A DNA stretch of 64,000 bases from Syncephalis fuscata (Eukaryota; Zoopagomycota; Zoopagomycetes; Zoopagales; Piptocephalidaceae): contig JAHLTZ010000009.1 of NCBI GenBank assembly GCA_025786725.1, positions 496,001 through 560,000 on the forward strand, given 5' to 3'. Shown piece by piece: positions 36,734 to 49,572 of this stretch; the first letter of the stretch is position 1; the number at the start of each line of letters is the position of its first letter. The position numbers and the translations under genes were made by a program. The notes under the pieces were generated by a model. The model was not told the origin of the DNA and did no database searches. It was given only the letters and a program-made list of their open reading frames with translations.

Positions 36734-37260
36734 ATTTGCGTCAAATTTATATATTTTAGCACTAATAGTTTTTATCCATGCATAATAACTTTTGTGCGTG
36801 CTTAGTGCATTTAAATAATTAAATGCCCATATTAGCTGTTGCGTCATGCATTATCTAAAGCTAATAGCAATCATCATTTAAATAAAATAACATTGATAGG
36901 TCATTAAACTTGAAAATAATAATGCACTACATTAACATTACACTATTAATGCTAATTAATGGCATATGAAAAAACTCAATAAATACTTGCAAGTTTTTGT
37001 ATTTAACAATGGCACAACGCTGATATGTCCGACCAGATCATACAACTCGAACCTTATACATTATTTCAGTTCAGGCATTTTGGATGTTAGCAACTGAAAT
37101 AGCCTGTATAAATTATGGTCAATGGTAGAATATTTCTATATTTAAACGCTTACGTGCGCTTAGTATCAATATTAATAGAAAGACTATAAATTGAGTCAAT
37201 AAATACTATTGTAAACAAGTACTATACTATTGTGCATGTTCTAATTTCTATTCTACAGTA
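36734..37260. other. Remnant of a subfamily A promoter side
   Basis: No gene. 36830-36930 resembles the A-side promoter sequence of other units (for example the CATNATCTAAAGCTGGCTGC stretch at 24780-24800), indicating that an original A gene here was replaced when the inverted segment arrived. Confidence 0.5.
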
Positions 37261-37691
37261 TTAATATAAAGCAAAAATAAAGCTCAATGCCTGCTATGCT
37301 AAAGACGTTGTCTATTGACTAGAATGTGTGCTAATTGTGACTATTTCGCAACAGCATCAGTTACTCAATACGATTGTCATAATTGATATGCTTTGTCTAG
37401 CCTTTCATACTAGTCACACTGGCTTTTTATCTTAAAAACTGGCCATTCACTTTAGTGGAACTGACCTTTTTTGTGGTATTTATAGCCATCCGATAACCAA
37501 CATCCATATAGCACAGAATGACTAATTAACTGCGTAGCTATATTATGATTTAATCAAAAACTAATGGTTTTACATGGTCAGTTTTAGTAGCCACAAATGC
37601 CATTGCAACTTAGTATAATTCAGCGATCCGTTGAGGCCTTTGCTTTTAGTGGTGCGCAGCTGGCTATTCTTCTGTCATGTGGCTCGTGAAC
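37261..37691 (+). promoter_or_regulatory. Highly conserved non-coding block, unit 4
   Basis: The same block as at 10613, preserved although the A-side half of this unit has been replaced. This argues that the block belongs to the B gene rather than to the pair as a whole. Confidence 0.7.
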
Positions 37692-37941
37692 AGGTTTCAT
37701 ATACATACAGCTATTCACTTCAGTATTATCATGGCATAGGCGACAATTTCAAGATGCATAACAGGTTTATGCCAATAGATAATTGAATTGTCCATATTAT
37801 AGCCAACACTTGATGACCACAAGGCGTGCTTCTTAGCTGTATCCACACTTTTTTAATTACTCAGCCAAAGTTTTTATTAACACACACTAGCACATTCATT
37901 ACTGTATATTGTATTATTAATATCTATAATATTCATACATA

Positions 37942-38929
37942 ATGCCGGCTATTGATTATAACAGCCATGAATATGCTGAATGGATTAACAGTGATATAAA
38001 ACAATGGGGAGTTCGCCTTCATCCACTTGGTGAAATGCGTATATATGATTTTTTTATGGAAGCTTCTGGCGATATTGATAAACAGCGCTTTCGATTATTT
38101 GGTATACAAACTCAAATTATAATGACTGTTATAGCATCTTTTATATTTGGACGCAATCTTGTTATTGCCAGCAAAATGGTCATATCACGACCTTATAGCA
38201 TAATATTCTGGTGCTGTTTTATTCCTTCTGTTTTGGGCATTATAAATAGTTTAATAGGTATATTTATGTTATTGAATTTCTTTGGTAATTGCCGAATTAT
38301 GGTATGGATTATTTTATTCAATATATCATTTACAATGATTAGCAACAGTTTAATATTGCTTCAAAAGGCCTATCTAGTGCTTTGTCGCCAAAGATGGATA
38401 CTTTATATCAGTACTCCCTTTATAATGGCACAGCTCTTCTTTGCCCCTATTATAATCTATTATAGTTTTAGTACTTTAGAAGAAAAAGTTGGTTGTATAG
38501 ATTACTACCCTCAGCCTATTCTTTGGTATTGGTTTCTAATTAATGTGCCAATCAATATACTATTCTCATATATTTTCTGCCACATTGCTTTAAAGCAGTA
38601 TCGCTTATTTGGATCGGATGCATGGAAGAAATTGGCACGCGATGGAATACAAGCAATGACATTGGCCACTTTATGCAATACCCTCTTTTCAATATTTTCT
38701 ATCATGCCTATAAGCAAAGCCTATTCTGACGACTTCTTCATCATAGCTTGGTGGGTAATGATAGGTAACTGTTTATATAAACTAACATAAAAATAGGGTG
38801 TTTGTTACAACAATATTAATTCATTATTGTCAAAATACAGGCAAAAGTGCTGATTCTGCACATCGTCCAAAAACCGATTATATGCTTCATTTATCTCAAA
38901 TTGCCACTGCAAAATCAATAGCCTGTTAA
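37942..38929 (+). CDS. 7TM family copy 9 (subfamily B), unusual donor site
   Basis: A 313-residue predicted seven-helix protein if spliced as in its relatives. Exon 1 is 37942-38750, the intron 38751-38796 (donor GTGGGT instead of GTAAGT; ACTAAC branch; TAG), exon 2 38797-38929. Exon 2 gives WVFVTTILIHYC, then HRPKTDYMLHLSQIATAKS. Unspliced, the frame reads on 12 codons past the usual pseudo-stop and ends at 38790. Nearly identical to copy 12 (62024): of exon 1 only a few residues differ (for example V/I at residue 22 and G/A plus R/H near TM1). If the donor is too weak, this copy makes a protein lacking most of TM7. Confidence 0.8.
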
Positions 38930-39150
38930 TAAATATGCGTATTGGCATTCATGTTATGATTAAACTTTTAAATCAACAATTTAACTATATAAAACTTTTT
39001 ATAAATATGATAATTTGACATTAATTTGCTATAACGATATATGCTAAATAAAGGACGTTGTTATAAATCATTGCTTTTATTAATCAAATAGACACAACTT
39101 TTCTTCAAAATATTCTATTCCAATAAAAGTTGTTTCATTCACCAAGTTAT

Positions 39151-40329
39151 TTAACGTAATACCAGTCCACCGTCAATGATCAGGGTCTTTCAATCAGCTA
39201 TTATTAGTCAATGTCAGTTATATCGAATATAATATTACCTGTCCAGTAACATAATCAGCCTGTGTCAGATAAAGAGCAGCTTTTGCAACATCCTAATAAT
39301 AAAATAATTAAACAGCAACATCGCTAATACTATGTATTACTTACATCTGGTATGCCAAATCGACCAAGTGGTATATCCTTTAACAATACATCTCCTCGCT
39401 GGTTAATATTTCTATAACTAGTCAAAATAACATAGCTATGCATTAAAATATTTACCCTTAGTCATATCAGTTTTAATGAAACCAGGAGAAATGGCATTAA
39501 CACGTATTTTCCGTGAGGCTAACTCTTTGGCCAATGCTTTGGTCAATCCTAATTATTTGACATAGAAGTAACTAAGTAGATGAATAACATAGCATACTGT
39601 AGGTATACTCACCAACAATGCCAGCTTTGGATGCTGCATAGCCACTTTGCCCGGTGCTACCTTGCTCGCCTACAGTACTAGCCAGATTGATAATACAACC
39701 TAAATAGCAAACAACAGATAGATGTATATATACTAAACTGTTAATTATATAGAACCCGTGATCTTACCCTTTTTTTGTCGCATCATTATTGGTGCAAAAG
39801 CCTTGCAAACGCGTATTGTACCCAATAAATTGACATCCAACATACTTTGCACTTCTTTAATCGATAACCGAGAGCACAGCCCATTTACTACAATGCCTAA
39901 ATAACAAATTAGTAACAACAACAATCATTGTACAAATTAAAACTCACCAGCTGAATTAATTACTACATCTACACTTCCCATAGCAGCTACACTCTATAAA
40001 TAGCTCAATATTAATTGCAATTACTAATAATATTAAACCACCTTGCACAACTGCTCCACTTGTTCATCCGATCGTACATCACAAATAGCCGCCACATGTC
40101 CAATAGAGGCTGCTTCAGACTTAATTTTGCTTATGTTGTCGTTATTGCAATCAATAAGACCAAAAATTTTATTTGTTGATAGTGTTGCTAGCGAGTCTAG
40201 CGAGTCATTTAAATGGTCCTTGTTTCGTCCCGCTAATACTAGACGATAGCCGGACTGAGCCAGTAATTGGCCACAGGCCAAACCAATACCACGAGAGCCA
40301 CCGGTAATCACGGCAGTAGGAATTGTCAT
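39151..40329 (-). CDS. Short-chain dehydrogenase, 3-oxoacyl-ACP reductase (FabG/CBR4) type
   Basis: An NAD(P)-dependent Rossmann-fold oxidoreductase. Exon 1 (40329 leftward) carries [12 protein letters not shown], the TGxxxGIG cofactor loop, then [10 protein letters not shown]. Later exons give [10 protein letters not shown] (NAG-like motif), [17 protein letters not shown], a Ser near [16 protein letters not shown], the catalytic [19 protein letters not shown] (YxxxK), [33 protein letters not shown] and a final exon [11 protein letters not shown], stop at 39151-39153. The order and the PLGRFG..DVA...YL..DYVTGQTL..DGG ending match FabG-like reductases of type II (mitochondrial) fatty acid synthesis. 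No targeting sequence is obvious. There are about seven short introns. It diverges from VPS10 with 368 bp between start codons. Confidence 0.88.
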
Positions 40330-40697
40330 GTTGAAGAATCGCTGTTGGTATAGAATGTAATAATATTAGTGTAAACACAATAGACAAGTAATAATAATAA
40401 TAATTAAATTACACCTTTTTCACTCTTATATCGTTGTTGTTGTGTTTATTGATATTACTATTTCCACATCTTTTCTTGTGAATTCTTTTGTTAGCTTGTC
40501 TTTTCAAGTATTTTTATTGACTGCGTATACCAAAGCAACTATCCATACGAGTGTCTGTTCAATATTATTGTTTATTCGCTATGCGTCAAGGCGGACAAGC
40601 CATGTTTCTACATTCCGCTACACAGGCCATGAGCCCCTTACAACGTCATCGGCATGGTGGCTCAGTCCCTCGACGGCTCTCGCTTAGTTATAGACCC
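40330..40697. promoter_or_regulatory. Divergent promoter, SDR / VPS10
   Basis: Shared 5' region. An open frame runs in from 40551 toward VPS10, but the signal peptide begins at the Met at 40698. Confidence 0.5.
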
Positions 40698-43600
40698 ATG
40701 ACGCTTTCTACTATCTCCAGTGTCATTATAGTGCTTCTACTGTGCTTCATGCAAGTAGAAGCCGGGTCTCCAGTAGTGAAGAGTCGATGGTTTAACCATT
40801 TACCGAACAAGCTTTCATTTTTTGGTAGTCAACCTGTAAGTTGCCTTCTAACAAATAAGCAAACAAATAGTAAACAGCCTATTATACTTATTTATATGCA
40901 AACAGACCGTACTATACTTTGACTCGGATGATAAAGTCGTATATCAATCGGAACAGGTGGGACAGGAGTGGCAGCCGGTTAAAGATGTTCCAGCCGGTAA
41001 AGTTGTGTCGATGCACATCCATCCATTTGATGATCAATTAGCAAGTGACTAATTAATAATAGTGTATGGATTTAATTAACTTGTTGACTAATATGAATAG
41101 GCATTTTTATTAACTGCTAGTAAAAAACATTATGTAACACATGATCGTGGTGCCAGTTGGTCAGCGTTTGATACGCCATTACCGCCCTCACGTACAGGTA
41201 AACCACTGGCATTCCACGCAGAGCGTAGTAACTATATTATGTTCTTTGGCGAAAACTGCTCATCGGGCGGTAAATGTCAACGAGATGTAAGCTATAATTC
41301 AATAGATAAATAACTTATAGAGATATATAGTAATATCAATGATACATTAGGCATTTGCTACGCGGGATACATTTGATACTGCACCTAAACTACTATTAAG
41401 AAATGCCCAACAATGTATATGGGCTCGCTCCACACCAAATACTTCATTGGCACCCGTCAAAACCATACTATGTATTGAAGTGGTGTCATCACTGTCCAAG
41501 TCGAAGGTGCACCATCAACTAGTTCGCAGTGATAATCTATTCTCTTCGAGAGAAGTTGTTAAACTAGAGACAAATTCTGGTAAACATGTTATTCAATCGG
41601 CAATTTCATTAGGTGCTACTGAAGGATTTATTGTAATGGCTGGTGTAAGTATTTACCAAGTACTAGTTAATTACCTGATTAATTTAACTATATGTAATAT
41701 TATCAATAATATAGAACGATGTTATTTCAAACGATGTTCAGCTATGGGTCACACAAGATACACATACATGGGCCAGAGTAAGTTTATATGGTAACTACAC
41801 TCTATGATGCTATTAAAACAATAATTTTAGGCCCATTTACCATCTGGCATTGGTATTAAAGATAATGTAATATACATAGCAGTCTATTTAGTATACAGTT
41901 ACTAATATTAATTAATAGGATTATACCATTCTAGAATCATCAGCTCATTCATTAAACGTTGAGGTAGCGTCAGAACACCAAAAGAACAACCAAGATGAAC
42001 GCCATGGCACACTACTTTCATCCAATAGCAATGGCACCTTCTATACCATCTCATTGCCTTATACAAGTCGAAGTGCCATTACAGGCAAGGTAGACTATGA
42101 ACGTGTAGCCAACGTTGAGGGCATTGCTCTAGCCAATACAGTGGATGCTCTATCAAAAACTGAAGCAAATTCACATATTAAAACGAAAATTACCTTTGAT
42201 GATGGTGGTAGTTGGCGTTTTGTTAAACCACCACTCGTTGACGAGAAAGGCAACGCATATGGATGTGGCAATGAAATACGCCTTAATCAGTGTTCTCTTC
42301 ATTTACACTCGGTAACAGAGACACGTAACATTGGTCGGGTCTTTTCGGCACCTGGTGCACCCGGTTATCTTATGGGTATTGGCAATGTTGGTGAATTCTT
42401 GCTGCCGTATGCTGAAGGTGATACATTTGCCAGTAAAGATGGAGGTGTTACATGGCAGCTGGTGGCCCGTGGACCTCATAAATGGGAGATAGGCGATGCC
42501 GGTAATCTATGGGTTCTAGTTGCCGATAAAGGAGGAGATGGCATCAATAAAGTTAAATGGAGTTCAGATCAAGGCGAGCACTGGCATACACTTGATCTAG
42601 ACGAGACTATAGTGCCACATGCTTTAACTACCACGCGTAAGAGTGATCAACGACAATTCATACTTGTTGGCAGTGCTGTTAATCCAAAAGAAGGTCGCAA
42701 AGCACAACACTGTGTCTTACATTTAGACTTTACATCCATTCAAACACGTAAATGTAGGTGAATTAATTAGTATAGATATAGATATGTTAATACTGTATAA
42801 ATACTAATTAGGTCATTTTGAAGAGAAAGAAAATGATGATTTTGAATTATGGCGAGTCCGTAGTATGTTGATTGATTCGAAATGTATTATGGGACATAGG
42901 GTAATTAATAATGAATAGTATTATAATTGTATGTAATAACACACACACACATATATATATATATAATCCATTAGACATGGTTCTGGAGAAAGAAGAAAAG
43001 TGTTGAATGTTATGTTGGTCGATCAATGGATACACCAGCCAAACAAGAAAACTGTCCATGTCAGAAACAAGACTTTGAATGGTTAGTAATATTATTGATA
43101 TTATTAATAATGTTATAAAATGTCATTTATTGATAATATCTATAGTGATTACAATTATGTCAGAGATGGTCAAAATGAATGTATTCTAAAGGGTAAAGAA
43201 CGTATTCCATCTGGTAAATGTACAAAGGAAGGTGAAAATTATATAGGATCCTCAGGGCAAGTACAGCATTAACTAGCTATTTAAATAGCTAATATAATAT
43301 AATGCAATATAATATAATATAGATATCGTTTAATTACGGGTAATACATGTGATCGTGAAAAAGGTGAACAACTCGATGAATTAAAAGAGAAACCATGCCC
43401 AAAAGGTAAGAATAGGCGTAATATATTATAATATAACAGTTTAATTAATAATAATGTAATTGTATAGTACGAGTGGTTAAACCGCCTGAGGGAAAAGTCA
43501 CTCATACTGAGGCAAGTGTTGTTAATAAAAGTACGAATGACTGTTTGATTAACATAATGTAATAGACTATATTTAATAGTTTACTTGGTGATATCATATC

Positions 43601-46600
43601 ATTTAAAAATAGTTCGGTAAGCTATCGTTTTTACTAACTATAAATCATCAATTTATACTATTACATATTAGACCATGTTATTAAAGACTATGAATGGTCA
43701 ATTATGGCACAGTCCAGATGAAGCAGCTAATTGGAAACTAGTTAAATTAAAGGGTACAGTTATCTATGCTGCTACACATCCAACTGATCCATTACGGGTA
43801 AGTAGCTGATCATAACACTGCCGATTATAATTAATATAATGACTAGGCCTATATTATTACCGATCAAGATGCAGTTTATATCTCCAAAGATCGCGGTGTC
43901 ACTTTTGATCAAATTACAACACCACTACCACCTAACAAATTGAATTTACCCTGGCTTGAATTCCATCCTAATAAGCCATCCTCTATTCTATTTACGGGCA
44001 GTACTGAGTGTCCAGGTTGTCATACTGAAGTACATGTATCACATGATGATGGACAAACATGGCATATGGTAAAATCATGGGTTCAATCTTGTCGATTCAG
44101 AGGACCCAAGATTGATATCTACTGTATTGCTTATAAACATACATCAGGAACATCACAGGATAAGTTGGCCGGTAAATCTACCGATGATAATCCATTGACT
44201 CTTCAATCAATGGCGGAATCTGATCGATCATGGCGTCAATTATTAACACGTGTTTATGAGATGCAAATATATGATACATTTGTATTAGCCACTACAGTAA
44301 GTGCATAACTAGTATATTAATTAATTAATTACTTATTATGACGTACTATAGCGACAAGGCTCTGATATGAATATATATACTAGTGAAGATGGTATTAAAT
44401 TTACACCTGCTCTATTCCCTCCCAATCTACGTGTTGATGGTCATGTAAGTATACTATACTATACTATATATATATCATTTAATAGATACTAATATGATCA
44501 CTATAGGCATTTACTTTATTGACTTCAGGATCAGGTGCATTATTTGTTGATATACTTAATCGTAAAACGGCAAATAAGGAATATGGTGCCTTATTCTCTT
44601 CCAATTATAATGGCACAAAATTCAGTCTATCTCTAGCAAATACCAATCGCAATGAAGGTGGACTAGTCGATGTCGAACGACTATCAGCTGTACAAGGTGT
44701 TTTATTGCCAATAAGGTTGATAACACTGAACAACTAGTGGATGCAACAACAAAGAAACAAATAGTAACCTATATGTCCTATAATGATGGTAGCTATTAGT
44801 ATAACTATATAAATAACAATTAATAGCATATTAATAGGTCGTACATGGAGTACATTGAAGGCACCAGAACAAGATATGGAGGGTCGTGCCTATAACTGTG
44901 ACAAAGTATAATCATATTACAAGAATACTAACAAAAATACTAATAACATTATTAATAGAAGTGCACTTTACATTTACATGGTCAATCAACTGCGGGTAAT
45001 CAGGGTGAAATATTTAGTTCACCAGGTACACCTGGTCTATTAATGGGCGTTGGTAATGTTGGTGATCAATTATTACCAATTAACAAAGCACACACCTATT
45101 TGTCAAGAGATGCTGGTCAAACATGGTCTGAAATAGGAAAAGGCGCCAATTTCCATGAATTTGGTAATTATGGTGCATTAATTGTTATGGTAGATCAGTT
45201 AGTGCCTACAAAAGTATTACAGTAAGTGGATATGGATTGTTACTAATAACCGCCTTTACTAATAACTATAATAGATATAGTTGGGATATGGGTGAACACT
45301 GGCATACTTATACATTTTCAAGTAAATCAATTAAAATAACGACGCTTACCACTCGACCTGGATCAACGAGTACAAAGTTCATTCTCGTTGGTATACTGGC
45401 CAGTAATGGAAATGATGATAATGGACCAACTGAAGATATGCAACAAATTGTAATTCAAGTTAATTTCTCACAACTAGAACCCAATCATTGTAAGTCATTG
45501 ATTATTAACACCATATATATATATATATATATATTAAATATTAAATATTAATATGCTTATAGGTGAACATAATGAAGATAAAGAAAAGAGTGATTTTGAA
45601 GTATGGGATCCATTAGAGAATGTGGAAGCGACTTGTTTCTTAGGTCAAAAGGTAAATTAGTTATTTATTTAATAGTAATGTATATATTGTATTAACTGTT
45701 AATCTATAGACACTTTATTGGAGACGTAAATTAGATCGTGTCTGTTTAATTGATGATGGTAAACACGGTTTGCCTAAACCACAACAAGAAGTGTGTAACT
45801 GTCAAATAGATGATTATGAATGGTATGTTATAAGATGCACTATCAATCATTGTAATAATACAAGAATGCTATAGTGATAATGGATTTTGGAGAGATGAGG
45901 ATGGTAAATGTAGTCTATTAGGTTTAGATCCACGTCGACCACCTCAATGTGACAAAAATGCAACTTATAAGGGCAGTACAGGGTAATATTTGTATTAATA
46001 TTAACATTAATATTGTAATTACAATCAATTAACTATATATATATATATATATATATTATTATTATTATTAGATATGTAAAGAATCCACGCAGTCAATGTA
46101 CAGGGGGAGAAAAGTTGGATGGCACAATTGACCGTAAATGTAGTGAATGTAAGTCATTTAATTACTATTGATTGATTAATTGATTAATTGAGTAATTACT
46201 AATGTTACTATTGAATGAATAGCTAAAGGAGCTCATGCAGATATTACACGGTTATCACATTTAATTCAAAATCAATTCTATTTCCCCAAATCTGAGGTAA
46301 TTATAGACTATTATGGATATTAACATTAACATTAATATTAATATTTATGTTTTAATAGAATGTTATGATTCATCTGTTGAATGGACAAGTATGGCATAGT
46401 GCTGATGAAGGCAAATCATGGCATCGGTTAATGAAGAAGCTGATTTAAATGTTATGGCATGTATCATGATGAAAACTTTGCGGATAGAGTATGTTAATTA
46501 GTTGAAATGATACTTATACTAACATATAAACTATAGGCTATTCTTGTAGCTAATGAAAAGAAAAAACATTATATAACCAAGAATCAAGGTGCAACACTAA

Positions 46601-49458
46601 CTGAAATTAGTACACCGACATCACCCAGTACATTTGATGTTCCCGTCTTTAAATTCCATCCAACAGAAGCAGATTGGTTAATCTACATTGGTAACAAGTA
46701 TTGCAGTGATGATGAGAATGAAGATGAAGGTGACGATAAGGAGAAAGGACAATGTCAAGCACAGGTAAGTCATTAAACAGTTAATTATTAATAAATAGTC
46801 TAATATAACCATATCTATATGTAAGGCATATAGTTCGAAAAATGGTGGTGAAACATGGACACTATTAACATCTTATGTACGACAATGTGATTGGTTATTT
46901 ACACCGAAATTGAAAGCATATGAAAAGGATGCCATTGTTTGTGAAGTCTATCAACAAGCATCAGGATCACAACGGACCTTTGTCGATAATCCACTTGAAT
47001 TGGTTATTGGACACCAAGAGTTTAAAGCGAAGAAGATAGCATTGACACCCATAGTTGGTTATTCAATTATTGATTCATTCATTATGGTAGCTGTTGTAAG
47101 TTTATTACAATAAGTAAATATAAATGGACTAATTAGATGGATTAATAGTCGGAAAAGGATGGCACAGGATTACGACTCTTGGTGTCAAAAGATGGACTGA
47201 CATTTATTAATACAGAATTTCCATCAAGAGAAAACGTTTTACACCAAGTAGGTAAAAGTATCAATAGTGGTGTTGGTAATGTTAATCACTATAATAGGCG
47301 TATACGCTATTGGAACCAACCCATGAAACACTTACGCTACATATTACGGAATCAGCCAAGAAAGGTGCAGAATGGGGGAATTTGTTGAATTCAAATTGGA
47401 ATGGCACCTATTATACGCAGTCATTGGGACATGTTAATAGAAATGAGAAGGGATTGGTTGATTTTGAGCGTATTCTAGGCATTGAAGGAGTAGCTATGGC
47501 CAATCAAGTGGCCAATACACAAGAATTGGCCAGTAAGCTTAATACACATTCGAAACAACTACGCTCTGTCATTACATTTGATAATGGTATGTATATATGT
47601 ATATATATATATACGACGATAGTGATTTGATATTAAGGATTAGCTAACATGATATAATAGGTAAAACGTGGAATTCATTACCAGTACCGAAATCAAATAT
47701 ACATGGTCGTCCACTAACATGTTCGGTAAGTTATTTACAAAAAAATGACGCTGCAATACTTATACTCTATTATAGACCAAGCCTTGTGCCCTACATTTAC
47801 ATAGTTTTACGGAAAAGGAAGATAGTACTAACATTTTCAGTGCCCCTACCGCTATTGGTCTTATGATGGGTGTAGGCAATGTTGGTGCTCATCTTGAAGC
47901 ATATAATAAGGCCGATACATTCCTCACCCGAGATGCTGGTCATTCATGGCAAGTTATTCAACAGGGACCGCATTTATATGAATTTGGGGACCATGGTGGT
48001 ATTATTGTACTTGTTAGCGACCAAGTACCCATTGACTATGTACTGTAAGTAATGGATTGTTAAAGTGATCATTAACTAATGTATCTATTTAGCTATTCGT
48101 TAAATGAAGGCAAGACATTTGAAAAGTTTTACTTTACATCATCGGATAAGAAGATGCGTATCACAAGTTTGACCACGGAACCAACATCGACTAGTCGTCG
48201 TTTCCTGCTCTTTGGCACGGCCAATCGTGGTGCCACCGAACAAATTATTATTCGTATCGATTTTAATGGATTACAGCAACGGAAATGTAGGTTACGATTA
48301 AAAGATAAATTAGTGTTATTTATTTATATACTTGTATTATATGTATATGTATATATTAGGTATACTTGATATGGATAATGAAGGATCAAATCAAAATGAT
48401 TTTGAATGGTGGCGACCAACAAGTCAAGCAAAGAAACAAGACGACCACGATGACGATGATAGTAATAAAGAATTACGTCATTGTCTATTTGGACATGAGG
48501 TAGGTAGATTAAAGTGAAAATAATATTTATTTAATTTATAAATTATAGACGAAATACGTACGGCGTATTCCTGATCGAGATTGTTATATTGGACACAAGT
48601 TTACTGGTGTAACACAACATGTACGCAACTGTACTTGTACTGAAGCTGATTTCGAATGGTAAATATTTATTCATTATTTATAATATATATATATAAACTA
48701 AATTTATATTAGCGATTATAACTATGTACGGGATGAACAAAATCGCTGTGTACTTGCACCAGGCATTACAGAAGTGGCACATGGTACTTGTAATGCAGAT
48801 GGCTATATGCGTTTATCTAGCGGGTATGATGATGCATATTAACAAGGCTATTGATATTTATATTTATTATCATTGTGTAGTTATCGTCGTATTGGTCTAT
48901 CAACCTGTCAAGGTGGCACTGAGCTAGATCAAGGTGAACTCGTGGATTGTAACGGTAAAGAGCAAATCAAATTATTACTAATAATAATAATATGTATATA
49001 TACTAATATAATGTATCTTTATATTAGTAGGCAATAGTGTTGGATGGACCCTATTTAAAGTATTCTTTTGGATTGCATTAATTGCACTTATTGGTCTATT
49101 ATGGTTCAGTAAGAGCGAGTGGGTTTATGAGTAGGTTGATATGAGCAATTTATAACACACTACTAATACGTACTATTATAGCTGGATATCCAATTATCGA
49201 CGTAATCAACAGCATCGTCGTACAGGCAGTACTGGTTCACAGCAATATGTACAATTCCGTGGATTCGGTCTATTTGATATTTCATGGCCATCAATGCCAC
49301 AATTCTCGGCTGGACAATTACCTACATGGTTGGGCAATCTATTCCGTCGTGTACCATATGCACGCCTCGATCGACGACGACGACGAGGTGGATATGAGAC
49401 AGATAATCTATTTGAGGAAGAAGAAATGTTTAGCGATGCAGAACTTATTGATATGTAA
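40698..49458 (+). CDS. VPS10: Vacuolar sorting receptor Vps10/sortilin with three Vps10 domains
   Basis: A type I membrane receptor that carries soluble hydrolases from the late Golgi to the prevacuolar compartment. Signal peptide MTLSTISSVIIVLLLCFMQ (start 40698). Three complete Vps10 units follow, each a beta-propeller ending in a Cys-rich module: about 40910-43480, 43600-46150 and 46210-48960. Each has an ITFDDGGSW-like repeat (42200, 44780, 47575), GxGNVG (42385, 45045, 47870) and the module ending in FEC/DYNYVRD (43075 and 48715). Then one transmembrane helix (WTLFKVFFWIALIALIGLLW, about 49045-49105) and a cytoplasmic tail with a basic RRRRRGG and a C-terminal EEEEMFSDAELIDM. There are roughly 30 or more introns of about 50 nt and an estimated 2,200 residues. 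One-base losses break the frame near 44708 and twice near 46430-46470. Confidence 0.92.
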
Positions 49459-49572
49459 CAATTGAAGAGATTGAACATGTGTTATATGCACAATGAATAC
49501 TATTTAACTAGAATTTATAATACGTATTTATCAATCATATGATCATCCACGTGGAATACAATAAAGTAACGA

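Noticed and set aside
42945-42966. CA/TA microsatellite in VPS10 as a regulatory element, with similar TA runs near 45515 and 46035
   Set aside because: They lie inside short introns and look like ordinary AT-rich intron sequence.
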